A DNA stretch of 64,000 nt from Marinobacter sp. BGYM27 (GTDB lineage Bacteria > Pseudomonadota > Gammaproteobacteria > Pseudomonadales > Oleiphilaceae): contig JANZNS010000002.1 in NCBI GenBank assembly GCA_025153445.1, positions 434,001-498,000 on the forward strand, read 5' to 3'. The stretch's first letter is position 1; every line of letters starts with the position of its first letter. The notes under the pieces were generated by a model. It worked only from the letters and a program-made list of their open reading frames with translations, searched no databases and was not told the DNA's origin. Below are positions 8,579-18,636 of this stretch, one piece after another. Position numbers and translations under genes: made by a program.

Positions 8579-10375
8579 ATGTACTACGAGTTTTTTGGCT
8601 TTCGGGAACCTCCGTTCTCGATCGCACCCGATCCCCGCTATTTATACCTTAGCGAGCGCCACAAAGAAGCGTTGGCGCACCTGATGTATGGCGTTCAGGG
8701 CCAGGGTGGCTTTATCGTGATTACCGGTGAGGTAGGCACTGGCAAGACGACGGTGTGCCGCTGCTTTATTGAAAATGTGCCCGACAATGTCGATATTGCG
8801 CTGGTGCTGAACCCGCGTTTGTCCGCTCGCGAGTTGCTGTCCAGCATATGCGATGAACTCGGTATAGCACACCCCAGTGGCAGCAGCATTAAAAAGCTGA
8901 TTGACCTGATCAACCATCACCTGCTGGAGTCACACGCGGCGGGTCGTCATAAAGTGCTTATTATCGATGAAGCACAGAACCTGTCTGCGGACGTGTTGGA
9001 GCAGCTCAGGCTCCTGACCAATCTGGAAACGGCCGAGAAAAAGCTGCTTCAGATTGTACTGCTGGGTCAGCCGGAACTGCAGGACATCCTGGATACTCAA
9101 GAGTTGCGTCAGCTTTCCCAGCGCATAACAGCGCGCTACCATCTCGACGCCATAGCCCGTGATGAGCTGCCGGCTTACCTGCGCTATCGCCTGAGTGTCG
9201 CAGGACAGAAAAGCGAATTCTTCACGTCCAAAGCATTGAACCAGCTCTATCGCGTGAGCCGTGGCATCCCCCGGGTAATCAATCTTGTCTGCGACAGGGC
9301 GTTGCTGGGGGCCTATTCGGAAGGCTCCCATGAAGTCGGTAAAGCTCATATTGTTGGCGCTGCCCGGGAAGTGCTTGGCAAGCGGCGGCTTTCACTGCGA
9401 AGCGCGCCACCATCGCAGAATCTGCGCATAGCGTCGGCGGTTGCAGCGGTCGCAGCAGCGGTGGTCATGCTATGGGTAGCTGTTGAGCAATTCCGCGGGG
9501 AAGTTGAGGGCAGCGCGCCAGTCGCCGTAGCGCAAACTGAAGCACGGAAAGCGGCACCTCCAACTGAGAAAACAGAAAGTCAGTCGAAGGAAACGAGTAC
9601 CTCGCCGACATCCAAGGCGATTGAAGTCGTGCTGCCGGCCAAGACTGAGCCCAAGGTCACCACAAAGCCTGAGGCAGATCAGTCGGCCACGACATTATTT
9701 GCTCTTGAGCCAACGTTCGAGCAGACAAGCCAGGAACTTGGTAATCGGCTTTCGGATGAGGGCAAGAACCAAACGGCCGCCTATCGTCAGCTTTTTGAAC
9801 GCTGGAGCTTCGACTATGTCTCGACTGAATGGCCCTACGCCTGTGAGTTTGCCGAAACAGTGGGGCTACGTTGTCTTCACCGCCAGGGAAACTGGCGCAG
9901 TCTCCGGCAAATCAATCGCCCGGCCATTCTTAGCTTGTATGACACCGGCGGTAATCCAAGGTTCGCAACCCTGATAGGGCTTGAAGGTAACACCGCAACA
10001 TTAGTGCTGGACGGTGAACAGCTCGACTTTCCGGTTGATGTCATCGACCAGTTCTGGCTCGGCGATTATTCACTGGTATGGCGAGTACCACCCTATGAAT
10101 CCGGTTTGGTACCCGCCAACGAGGCCGTGAGCGAGGGCGCATGGCTCAGTGCAAAAATGATGCAATTGATCTCAACGCATGAGGCATCCGTGAGCGAGCA
10201 GGACAAGCTGATCGCGGCACCGCTGAAAGAACAGATCCGTTGGTACCAATCGACGATGGGCCTGATTCCCGACGGTATCGCTGGAGCCAAAACACTGATT
10301 CAGATGAATTCTGATCTTTATCCATCGATACCGACGCTGTCCCCGGTTCAACGACAGACAGCAGGGGTCCGGTAG
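8579..10375 (+). CDS. gspA: GspA/ExeA-like AAA ATPase with peptidoglycan-binding domain
   Basis: The 598 residues combine a cytoplasmic AAA ATPase (N-terminal YYEFFGFREPPFSIAPDPR signature, P-loop GEVGTGKT at 50-57, Walker B LIIDEAQ near 131), a single membrane helix (about 282-302), a low-complexity periplasmic linker, a C39-peptidase-like fold (about 415-510) and a peptidoglycan-binding domain (about 545-580). This is the ExeA/GspA plan: in Aeromonas the ExeA-ExeB complex binds peptidoglycan and helps place the type II secretin. It is followed 3 bases later by gspB. The core gsp genes are not in the window. The GspA call is secure; action on the T2SS is inferred from family. Confidence 0.9.
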   Translation: MYYEFFGFREPPFSIAPDPRYLYLSERHKEALAHLMYGVQGQGGFIVITGEVGTGKTTVCRCFIENVPDNVDIALVLNPRLSARELLSSICDELGIAHPSGSSIKKLIDLINHHLLESHAAGRHKVLIIDEAQNLSADVLEQLRLLTNLETAEKKLLQIVLLGQPELQDILDTQELRQLSQRITARYHLDAIARDELPAYLRYRLSVAGQKSEFFTSKALNQLYRVSRGIPRVINLVCDRALLGAYSEGSHEVGKAHIVGAAREVLGKRRLSLRSAPPSQNLRIASAVAAVAAAVVMLWVAVEQFRGEVEGSAPVAVAQTEARKAAPPTEKTESQSKETSTSPTSKAIEVVLPAKTEPKVTTKPEADQSATTLFALEPTFEQTSQELGNRLSDEGKNQTAAYRQLFERWSFDYVSTEWPYACEFAETVGLRCLHRQGNWRSLRQINRPAILSLYDTGGNPRFATLIGLEGNTATLVLDGEQLDFPVDVIDQFWLGDYSLVWRVPPYESGLVPANEAVSEGAWLSAKMMQLISTHEASVSEQDKLIAAPLKEQIRWYQSTMGLIPDGIAGAKTLIQMNSDLYPSIPTLSPVQRQTAGVR

Positions 10376-10378
10376 TCC

Positions 10379-11167
10379 ATGTCCTATATCCTTGACGCAC
10401 TCCGCAAGTCCGAATCTGAGCGCCAGCAAGGCCGTGTGCCTGACTTGAATCAATCGGTCCAGATGGTTCACAAACCAAGGCGCAAAGGCATTCCTGTTGC
10501 CTGGTGGCTTGCAGTGGCACTGTTTTTTAATGGCGCAATCGTCGCATTGGTGTTTTGGCCAGGAGCGGGGTTACAGTCTGATTCAGCTGAAGGTGAAGTT
10601 CAGCCCGCTGCGCAAACAAGCACTCCGAATGCACAACCGGATGGGGCTTCAGTGGCGCAAAACAGCCCCCCTGATGCGCCTGCCAGTGAGCAGGAACCAA
10701 CATCAGCCAAACGGACCGCTGGCAGCCAGGACTTCAAACCGATTCCAACTGTTCCGGTGGACTCTGCGCAAAAAGATAATAGCGAAGCGGCTAACCCACC
10801 CATGAAGGAAGCCGTCGTGCTGGCGGAACAGCCAACGCTGATAGTGCCAACGCGCAGCAGCGCGTCAAATGATTCAGCGTTGCCCGATACTGCGTACCAG
10901 CAAGACCGCGAGTATGACGGCGTGCCTCATCTGATCGAAATGCCGCTGTCATTCCAGCGACAGATACCGAGCCTCCGTTTCAACAGTCATATCTATGCCT
11001 CGGATCCCGCAGCCCGGCGTGTGATTATCAACGACAAGTATTTGCGCGCCGGCGACAGCTTTTCTGGCATTCGCGTGGTTGCGATTACTTCTGACGGCGT
11101 GATTCTCAGCCGGATTGGCACCGAGTTCCGGGTCGGCGTTGTGCGGGATTGGGTTACGCCCCGCTGA
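10379..11167 (+). CDS. gspB: General secretion pathway protein GspB
   Basis: A 262-residue inner-membrane protein starting MSYILDALRKSESERQQG, the diagnostic N-terminus of GspB/ExeB. A membrane helix occupies about residues 40-62. A Ser/Pro/Ala-rich periplasmic linker follows, then a compact C-terminal domain (about 185-262) with LRFNSHIYASDP and an RVIINDKYLRAGD segment typical of GspB. It partners GspA, encoded just upstream, in assembling the type II secretin through the cell wall. Its stop codon overlaps the ATG of dinG. Confidence 0.9.
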   Translation: MSYILDALRKSESERQQGRVPDLNQSVQMVHKPRRKGIPVAWWLAVALFFNGAIVALVFWPGAGLQSDSAEGEVQPAAQTSTPNAQPDGASVAQNSPPDAPASEQEPTSAKRTAGSQDFKPIPTVPVDSAQKDNSEAANPPMKEAVVLAEQPTLIVPTRSSASNDSALPDTAYQQDREYDGVPHLIEMPLSFQRQIPSLRFNSHIYASDPAARRVIINDKYLRAGDSFSGIRVVAITSDGVILSRIGTEFRVGVVRDWVTPR

Positions 11168-13305
11168 TGCCGATTCCTGACGATGTCAAACAGTCCATAC
11201 AGCAGGGGTATCGCGACTTTTTAGGCGCAAAGGGTATCAATGCCCGTTATGGCCAACGGCTGATGATCGCGGAAATTGCGCGCTACCTTGGCGGCATCAC
11301 ATCCGATGATGGCGAGCGGACGTCTCCCGCATCTGCATGCGTGGTGGAAGCGGGCACGGGTACCGGCAAAACGCTGGCGTATCTCATGTCAGCCATTCCC
11401 ATGGCAAAAGCCATGGATAAAAAGTTGGTTATCTCAACCGCCACTGTCGCGCTGCAAGACCAGATCGTTCAGAAAGACCTACCGGAGCTGCGCGAACATA
11501 CCAATCTCAAGTTCAACTGGACCCTGGCAAAGGGGCGCGGTCGTTACCTGTGCCTGTCCCGACTCGAGGGGCGCCTGCATGAGGAAGGTGTACAGGACAG
11601 CGATACCATGCCTCTTTTTCTGCTGGAGGGACGACAGGACGAAGAGCCGGGAACCCGAGAGTTCTTCGAAGAAATGCTCGCCCAGTATGCGAATCGGAAG
11701 TGGGACGGGGACCGCGACCACTGGCCCCAGCAGATACCGGACGACACCTGGCGCCAGGTGACCACAGATCATCGTCAATGTACTAACCGCCATTGCAGCT
11801 ATTTCGACAGCTGCGCGTTTTTTGAAGCCCGAAAAGGGTTGGACGAAGCGGAAGTGATTGTCGCTAATCACGACCTGGTGCTGGCGGATTTGGCACTGGG
11901 TGGCGGGGCTATATTGCCGCGGCCGGAAGAGGCCATCTTCATTTTTGATGAAGCCCATCACCTGCCTGCAAAGGCACTGAACCACTTTGCGGCCTCCGTC
12001 TCCATCAATGGCACGCGTAACTGGCTCAAGCAGCTTGCGCAGGTCATCGTTAAAATGAAGCCCTACCTGACGCCGGTGTCCACCGCATCCAAGACCCTGG
12101 ACAGAATCAGCGAAGCCTCGCGTGCTTACGAACTGGTGCTGGCGCAGGTATACGAAGAGGCGGAAAGCAACATCACCTGGACCTTTGAGGATGATCGCCA
12201 GTCGGCGCAATGGCGTTTTCCTGATGGTGAGCTATCCGAGCGACTGGCGGAGCTTACGGTCGAGGCCGGTGCCGCCAGTGCCAATCTATCCCGGCATCTC
12301 GGGGTTCTGGTAGACGAACTCCAGAAGGCATTTGATGAGAGAAAGGATCATGACATTGATCGCCAGACCGCCGAGTCATGGTTTCCAGTAGCCGGTACAC
12401 TCCACAGTCGCGCCGAAGACCAGTTGCGGCTTTGGACAGCGTGGCGGGAGGTACGGGAAGAGAGGCGTCCGCCGCCTGCGCGTTGGGCCATTCGCCAGCG
12501 CTTCGATCACGCTGAGGATATTACCTTTTTCAGTAGCCCGGTTTTGGCGGACAGCTTGTTGCACAGTCGCCTCTGGTCACGGGCGTTTGGCGTCATCCTG
12601 ACCAGTGCCACGTTGACCGCATTGGGTAGCTTTGACCGATTGAAAAGCCGGGCCGGTCTGCCTGCATCAAGCCACTTTATGGTGGTGCCCAGTGCTTTTC
12701 GCTACGGCGATATGGCAACCGTTGAAGTGCCACCGATGCCAGCCCTGCCCACTGAAGCTGAGTCTTTTACCGATGCTTTGGTTGAGCGTCTGCCGAAACT
12801 CTGGAGCGATGGTCAGGCCATGTTGGTGCTCTTTACCGCCCGGCGTCAGATGAATGCTGTTCGTGACCGTCTGGCACCTGAGTGGCCTGATGTCATCATC
12901 ACCCAGGATGACATGGCCAAGGGCGAAGTCTTGCGCAAACACAAAGAGAGAGTTGATGCCGGGCTGCCAAGCATTCTGTTTGGTGTTGCCAGTTTTGCAG
13001 AAGGTATCGACTTGCCTGGCAAGTATCTCCAGCATGTCGTTATTACCCGACTGCCGTTTTCGGTACCGGATGATCCCATTGATGCCAGTCTTGCCGAATG
13101 GGTAACCGCCCGCGGCGGCAATCCCTTTATGGAAATCACTGTCCCAGATGCATCGATTAAACTGGTGCAGGCCGTAGGGCGGCTATTGCGAACTGAATCC
13201 GACAAGGGGCGCGTCACAATTCTCGATCGCCGAATCGTCACACGTCGGTATGGAAGCCTGCTATTGGATGCCTTGCCGCCATTCCGTCGCCTTGTCTCCA
13301 ACTGA
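11167..13305 (+). CDS. dinG: ATP-dependent DNA helicase DinG
   Basis: XPD-like 5'-3' superfamily 2 helicase with an iron-sulfur cluster, acting on R-loops, D-loops and G-quadruplexes. From the ATG at 11167 it is 712 residues (E. coli: 716). Visible: P-loop EAGTGTGKT near residue 65, DEAH at 261-264, and four cluster cysteines Cys129, Cys205, Cys210 and Cys216, whose last three have the same spacing as in E. coli DinG. The C-terminal box reads QAVGRLLRTESDKG. The frame also opens at a TTG at 11149 inside gspB, but the ATG overlaps the gspB stop as TGATG, the usual sign of translational coupling. A DNA helicase behind two secretion genes is an uncommon pairing. Confidence 0.95.
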   Translation: MPIPDDVKQSIQQGYRDFLGAKGINARYGQRLMIAEIARYLGGITSDDGERTSPASACVVEAGTGTGKTLAYLMSAIPMAKAMDKKLVISTATVALQDQIVQKDLPELREHTNLKFNWTLAKGRGRYLCLSRLEGRLHEEGVQDSDTMPLFLLEGRQDEEPGTREFFEEMLAQYANRKWDGDRDHWPQQIPDDTWRQVTTDHRQCTNRHCSYFDSCAFFEARKGLDEAEVIVANHDLVLADLALGGGAILPRPEEAIFIFDEAHHLPAKALNHFAASVSINGTRNWLKQLAQVIVKMKPYLTPVSTASKTLDRISEASRAYELVLAQVYEEAESNITWTFEDDRQSAQWRFPDGELSERLAELTVEAGAASANLSRHLGVLVDELQKAFDERKDHDIDRQTAESWFPVAGTLHSRAEDQLRLWTAWREVREERRPPPARWAIRQRFDHAEDITFFSSPVLADSLLHSRLWSRAFGVILTSATLTALGSFDRLKSRAGLPASSHFMVVPSAFRYGDMATVEVPPMPALPTEAESFTDALVERLPKLWSDGQAMLVLFTARRQMNAVRDRLAPEWPDVIITQDDMAKGEVLRKHKERVDAGLPSILFGVASFAEGIDLPGKYLQHVVITRLPFSVPDDPIDASLAEWVTARGGNPFMEITVPDASIKLVQAVGRLLRTESDKGRVTILDRRIVTRRYGSLLLDALPPFRRLVSN

Positions 13306-13397
13306 ACAGACTTATTTGTATTCGCAGCTTGGGCTGCGAGGGGATAAACCGTAGACCTTTCTTCTGCATTATCTGCTGAATTACGTGGCGATAAAGC

Positions 13398-13435
13398 AAA
13401 AAAAAAGGCGTTAATCCAAAATGGATAACGCCTTT
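13398..13435 (-). terminator. Rho-independent terminator, minus-strand polarity
   Basis: The stem AAAGGCGTTA (13404-13413) pairs with TAACGCCTTT (13426-13435) and continues with ATCC/GGAT. The nine A residues at 13398-13406 become a U run when read on the minus strand, so this ends the LuxR-type transcript or a small RNA. It may also stop dinG transcripts weakly. Confidence 0.85.
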
Positions 13436-13617
13436 CTGAAGCAGGGCTCTGACTTGGTAACCCTGGGGTTTTGCAACACGGAACTTTAGAATCCAAAGGC
13501 CTGAAGTTTCAGATTCTGAAATGAGGTTTCCCTCACCGTTGAACACAGTTTAGTGGGAGTAGGGGCGTATCCGGATCGTCCAAAGGGCGTAGTGGGATAA
13601 AAAAAACCACAAATAAG

Positions 13618-13633
13618 TGTGATATAGGTCACA
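13618..13633. promoter_or_regulatory. Near-ideal CRP/Vfr binding site
   Basis: TGTGATATAGGTCACA has both half sites TGTGA and TCACA at the canonical 6-base spacing. The flanking bases (AAG before, TTTT after) also fit the extended E. coli CRP consensus. It lies only 14 bases beyond the stop codon of the MalT-like gene, between convergent genes, where no mRNA promoter is expected. Confidence 0.7.
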
Positions 13634-13646
13634 TTTTGTGTCGCGG

Positions 13647-16346
13647 TTAGAGAATTCCCAGTTGGCGCGCGCGGGCTAGTGCTTCGGTTCGGCTCTTCAC
13701 CTGTAACTTCCCGTACAGGTTGCGGATATGGGCTTTCACCGTTGTACCCGCGACATCCATCCGCTCCGCTATTTCTTTATTGGCCAACCCTTCGTTAATT
13801 AACGAAAGCACTTCGCCTTCGCGCGTACTGAGTGGCTCGATGAGCGAATCTCCGCCCGCGGATGCCTTGCCGGATGTTGGGTTGGCAGCAGTCGCCTGAT
13901 CCCTCAGCAATGATTTGAGACGATCAAGATAAGCAGGTTGGATGCTGGCGTCGTCAATGGCGAGGATCAGCGGGTGGATGACGCTATTTTCTTCGACGAA
14001 CAGGCGGATGAAACCTTCTTTAGACGCCCGCTTGAGTGCTTCGGTCAGTACGTTAATCGCTTCGGTACGCTTGCCGTTTTTCAGCTGAGCTTCAGCGAAT
14101 ACGACCATGACCTCGATCAGGTGTTTGTGGTGTTGCCCCAGCTCGGTAGAGAACCGCAACGGTGTCAGCAGTTCAATCGCTGCAGAGGGCTGGTCTGAAG
14201 CGTTCAGAATCCGCGCCGCGGTAATGTCGCTCTGTTCGCCATTGAGTGGATTGCGAAAAGCGACATCGCCACGAGTTTCCAGCCAGGCAGATGCCTCCTT
14301 GAGCCTACCTTGTGCCAAATGGCAACGGGCTTTGAGCGCGGCCAGATTCGGGGGCTCGAAAACAATGTGCTCCCCCCGCCGCTCCAGCACTGAAATGGCA
14401 TCATCAAGCGCGCTGATGGCCAGATCATAGTTGCCTCGGGTAAACGCAAGGTGTGCCCGGGCATACTGAATGATCAGATGCTGGCCGGGCTCTGTACCTT
14501 TCTCGAGATGATCGAGCAATGGCGCCAGATAGGTATCAGCCAGAGCCAGTTCGTCGCGCTCCCGGTATATTTCAATCAGCGCACAGTTCTGCCAGCAGGA
14601 AATGAGTTTTGGCTGTTTGGGATCAGTGTAGTGGCGATCAATCCATTCCCTGACAGAGACACAGCTATCGAGGGCCAGATTCATGTGGCCGCGATTGAAC
14701 TGAATCCATGCCAGCAACCCGCCACTGGACAGAACGGTCGATGGCTTACGTTCAATCTGGCCATTGGAAACGGCCGACTGAAGTGCTTCTTCTGCTGCAG
14801 CCAGATCGCCCCCGGCAAAATAATCGATACCCAAGCCGTAATAGGTAACGGACTTGAGCGGTATCTGGGTATGGTCAATGTCCCTGAGAACCTGTTGCGT
14901 CAGGTCCGCAGCGCTTTTCAGGTCGCTTCGGGTACGCGCCAGATACGAACGGATAAGCGCGATCTCGCTATGCAGTGCAAGCGCACCGCCGGCATCCGGA
15001 TGAGAGTCAGCAACGCGCTTATCAAGCAGGTCTTCCAGTCTGCCAAGCTGAGGCTCGATAACGTCCAGCCGGTTGGCAAAAAAATGGCCCCAGATTCTCA
15101 GCATCGATAATCGGGTGTTGTCTTCTACGGTTCCGGGCGGCAGGCGATTAAGCCAATCCAGTACCGGCAAGTGAAAGCCACCATGGATCAGGTTGTTACC
15201 ATGCTGTTCAAGCACTTGCGCAAGCCAGTTCCAGTCCGCCAGTTGCACCAGTTGCGCAATGGCTTCCTGAATGTGGTCGTGCTCCAGTAACCAGTGAATC
15301 GCCCGGGCCTGAAGCGGCTCGATCCGCTCAGGCGCCGTTTGCTGCAAGCGTTGGAACAGGGCCTCCCGGAACAGATCGTGATAACGGAACCATTCATCGC
15401 GGTTATCCAGAGGGATCAGAAACAGGTTTCGCTGACTGAGCGATTCGAGCATCTCCTGGCTGTCTGACTGTTCGCGCACACTGTCACATAAAGACGCCGT
15501 CAGTCTCAGGCAGCAAGACGTATCCAGCAAAAAGCGGGCAACGCTATCCGATTGCTGATCGAGAATTTCGCTGAGGATGTAATCGCTGATCTGGCGGTTC
15601 GATTCGGGTACCGGTTGAGCTGATGGCAAATCGCCTTTAGCCGGGTTGTTTCTGGCGGAGAGGGCGCTGAGCTGCATGGCTGCGACCCAGCCTTCTGTTT
15701 TTTGCCAGATATGTCGCGATTGCTCTTTGGAGAGTGGAATCGACATGCAGTCTTCGAAGAATCGCCGGCATTCCTCTTCTGAGAACGCAAGTAACTGCGG
15801 GTGAATGTCATCAACCCAATCACGCACACGCCAGCGTGAGACCGGTAGCTGCGGCTCTGTGCGGGATACCAGCAGCAGGTGAAAACCGGGGGGAAGGTAA
15901 TCAATGAAGTAAGTCAGTTGACGATGTATATCCGGGGACTGGATCTGGTGATAGTCATCGATAACGAGGCTGACGCCTTCACGTGATGCTTTTATAAGGG
16001 CGTTAATCAACTCGGTAATGGCGCCTTCCAGTTCGTGAAGCGCATAACCATTAACCGCTTGTTGAGCGCTTTCCAGACCTTCTATGCCAGCGTGAACCAG
16101 TGCGCCGCTAACGTATTGCCAAAACCGCCGGGGATCGTCGTCATTGGCGTCGAGTGACAACCAGGCGACTGGGCTGGTCTGCGTTTCTGACCAGTGGTTT
16201 ACAAGCGTTGTTTTGCCAAAACCGGCGGGCCCAATAACAAGGCTGAGCCGCTTGCCATGCCGCATCCTGAGGACGTCAAGCAGACGTTCTCTGCGTATCG
16301 CGCGCAAGTCAGCAGCGGGTCTCAGAAATTTGGTTGTTAACAGCAT
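13647..16346 (-). CDS. MalT-like LuxR-family transcriptional regulator (LAL type)
   Basis: A large regulator of 899 residues from the ATG at 16346; the frame also opens at a TTG nine bases upstream, and neither start has a clear ribosome site. It begins with a STAND-type NTPase module (TTKFLRPA, P-loop GPAGFGKTT, then LVIDDYHQ), followed by a long helical repeat region like the MalT sensor domain. It ends with a LuxR helix-turn-helix (LSTREGEVLSLINEGLANKE through KLQVKSRTEAL). Such proteins bind ATP and an inducer, oligomerise and activate target promoters. No obvious target operon adjoins it; the next gene on the same strand is a TSUP permease. Inducer unknown. Confidence 0.9.
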   Translation of the reverse strand: MLLTTKFLRPAADLRAIRRERLLDVLRMRHGKRLSLVIGPAGFGKTTLVNHWSETQTSPVAWLSLDANDDDPRRFWQYVSGALVHAGIEGLESAQQAVNGYALHELEGAITELINALIKASREGVSLVIDDYHQIQSPDIHRQLTYFIDYLPPGFHLLLVSRTEPQLPVSRWRVRDWVDDIHPQLLAFSEEECRRFFEDCMSIPLSKEQSRHIWQKTEGWVAAMQLSALSARNNPAKGDLPSAQPVPESNRQISDYILSEILDQQSDSVARFLLDTSCCLRLTASLCDSVREQSDSQEMLESLSQRNLFLIPLDNRDEWFRYHDLFREALFQRLQQTAPERIEPLQARAIHWLLEHDHIQEAIAQLVQLADWNWLAQVLEQHGNNLIHGGFHLPVLDWLNRLPPGTVEDNTRLSMLRIWGHFFANRLDVIEPQLGRLEDLLDKRVADSHPDAGGALALHSEIALIRSYLARTRSDLKSAADLTQQVLRDIDHTQIPLKSVTYYGLGIDYFAGGDLAAAEEALQSAVSNGQIERKPSTVLSSGGLLAWIQFNRGHMNLALDSCVSVREWIDRHYTDPKQPKLISCWQNCALIEIYRERDELALADTYLAPLLDHLEKGTEPGQHLIIQYARAHLAFTRGNYDLAISALDDAISVLERRGEHIVFEPPNLAALKARCHLAQGRLKEASAWLETRGDVAFRNPLNGEQSDITAARILNASDQPSAAIELLTPLRFSTELGQHHKHLIEVMVVFAEAQLKNGKRTEAINVLTEALKRASKEGFIRLFVEENSVIHPLILAIDDASIQPAYLDRLKSLLRDQATAANPTSGKASAGGDSLIEPLSTREGEVLSLINEGLANKEIAERMDVAGTTVKAHIRNLYGKLQVKSRTEALARARQLGIL

Positions 16347-16501
16347 GTGGTTCAACGCGTCAGGTCAGATCGGCGGACTACAGAATCCAATTGAGCGGTC
16401 AGAAAGACCGAGGAACTGATTGTCGGCTGTTGCGCTGTGAAGTCAAGCGGTAACGGGCGCTCAGCAGGCCAGATCGATCAGCAGAGCGCCGTTTTTTGCG
16501 A

Positions 16502-17278
16502 TCAGAAGAACGTATATTTCAATCCGATGAGAAGCAGAATAGCCGCCAACGTTGATTGAAGAACGCGACTGGGTATCCTGCGAGCGAGGCGGGTGCCCAG
16601 CTGAATGGCTGGAATTGAGCCAATCAACAAGGAGCCCAACAGGTACCAGTCGATGTTGCCCAGATGCCAGTGCCCCATACCTGCCATAAAGGTCAAAGGT
16701 ACAGCATAGGCCAGGTCTGTGCCCACGATGCGAATGCCTGAAAGATTGGGATACAGCATCATCAAAATGGCAGTGCCGAATGCACCGGCACCGACGGAGG
16801 ACAGTGTGACGGCGAAACCCAGGAACACGCCGGCTATAACCGTTAGCCCCTTCTGGTGACGGACCAGAAAAGTCTCTTTGTTTTCAATGTTTCGGTGACG
16901 AAGAATCCAGGGGCGAAAGATAAGGACGACCGAGGTCAGGATCAGCATAGCCCCCAAAGTAGAAACAAGAATCCCTTTGTAGTCTTCGGGGTTGGTGAAG
17001 AAGAACGATAGCAGCACCACCGCAGCTGCTGAGGCTGGAATGCAGCCCGCAAGCAACCGCAATACGATAGGCCACTCGATTGACTGTTGGCGATGATGGG
17101 CATAGACCCCGGTTGCCTTTGTCGCAGAGGCATAGACCAGATCGGTGCCGATTGCGATATGCGGAGGAAAGCCAAACATCAGAAGCAGGGGGGTCATCAG
17201 GGAACCACCACCGACACCGGTAAGACCAACCGCTAGTCCTACACCTGCACCGGCCAATATATAAAAAAGGATATCCAT
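16502..17278 (-). CDS. TSUP (TauE/SafE) family permease
   Basis: A 258-residue membrane protein of the sulfite/sulfonate exporter family, with about eight hydrophobic segments in two halves. Each half starts with the family glycine motif: GLTGVGGGSLMTPLL near residue 20 and FAVTLSSVGAGAFGT near 155, and IGTDLVYA / VGTDLAYA are the repeat signatures. Members move small sulfur-containing anions such as sulfite, sulfoacetate or thiosulfate. It is divergent from cysB across a 227-base AT-rich region, which suggests a part in sulfur assimilation and possible CysB control; direction and substrate are not determined. Confidence 0.85.
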   Translation of the reverse strand: MDILFYILAGAGVGLAVGLTGVGGGSLMTPLLLMFGFPPHIAIGTDLVYASATKATGVYAHHRQQSIEWPIVLRLLAGCIPASAAAVVLLSFFFTNPEDYKGILVSTLGAMLILTSVVLIFRPWILRHRNIENKETFLVRHQKGLTVIAGVFLGFAVTLSSVGAGAFGTAILMMLYPNLSGIRIVGTDLAYAVPLTFMAGMGHWHLGNIDWYLLGSLLIGSIPAIQLGTRLARRIPSRVLQSTLAAILLLIGLKYTFF

Positions 17279-17440
17279 AAATTATGATCTACACTGATAA
17301 CCGTGGATCATCACGTTCCCGGATGAAGTGAATAATAAGGAATCGCCGGGAGATGGGCTCAGCGCTTCCAAAAACTGCGGAACGTCGGAATTTTGTGGTC
17401 CGTTCGCCTCAGCGATTTCCAACTGTAGACCTTTGCATCT

Positions 17441-17483
17441 ATTCTTAAAAAGAATTATTACTTATATTTTTATACGAAAAATA
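17441..17483. promoter_or_regulatory. AT-rich control region with two inverted repeats upstream of cysB
   Basis: Between the TSUP gene and cysB, two inverted repeats lie side by side: ATTCTT-AAA-AAGAAT (17441-17455) and TATTTTT-ATACG-AAAAATA (17465-17483). The tract is strongly AT-rich against its surroundings, as expected of CysB-binding promoter DNA, so autoregulation or control of the divergent permease is plausible. No unambiguous -35/-10 pair was assigned. Confidence 0.45.
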
Positions 17484-17484
17484 A

Positions 17485-18480
<996 letters not shown>

Positions 18481-18582
18481 TGAGCGGAGAGTGGCGCTTC
18501 AATGGCCTGAATGAATGGGCAGGTCTGTTGCTGTTTCGGTGATTGCGCTCAGCAGGGTTTCAGGGCGCGGGAAGGCAAGTCA

Positions 18583-18623
18583 AAAAAAGCGGGACGTGGA
18601 TATTGATCCGGACCCGCTTTTTT
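18583..18623. terminator. Bidirectional terminator between cysB and cysH
   Basis: AAAAAAGCGGG (18583-18593) pairs with CCCGCTTTTTT (18613-18623), so both strands end in a U run after a GC stem. It sits about 100 bases past cysB and 14 bases past the cysH stop. Confidence 0.85.
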
Positions 18624-18636
18624 ATTGCAATGATGA

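Larger units (their letters stand above)
13306..13646. other. 341-base intergenic region between convergent dinG and the LuxR-type gene
   Basis: No protein gene is supported. It holds, left to right: a small hairpin CGCAG-CTTGGG-CTGCG near 13324; a strong terminator (13398-13435) whose U run serves the minus strand; a perfect 15-base palindrome TTTCAGATTCTGAAA (13507-13521); a 9-A run near 13600; and a CRP-type palindrome (13618-13633). The distance between the CRP box and the terminator would fit a small RNA on the minus strand. Confidence 0.6.

Noticed and set aside
14451-15110. Plus-strand open frame of 219 codons inside the MalT-like gene
   Set aside because: Antisense to the regulator's helical repeat region with no homology signal or ribosome site.
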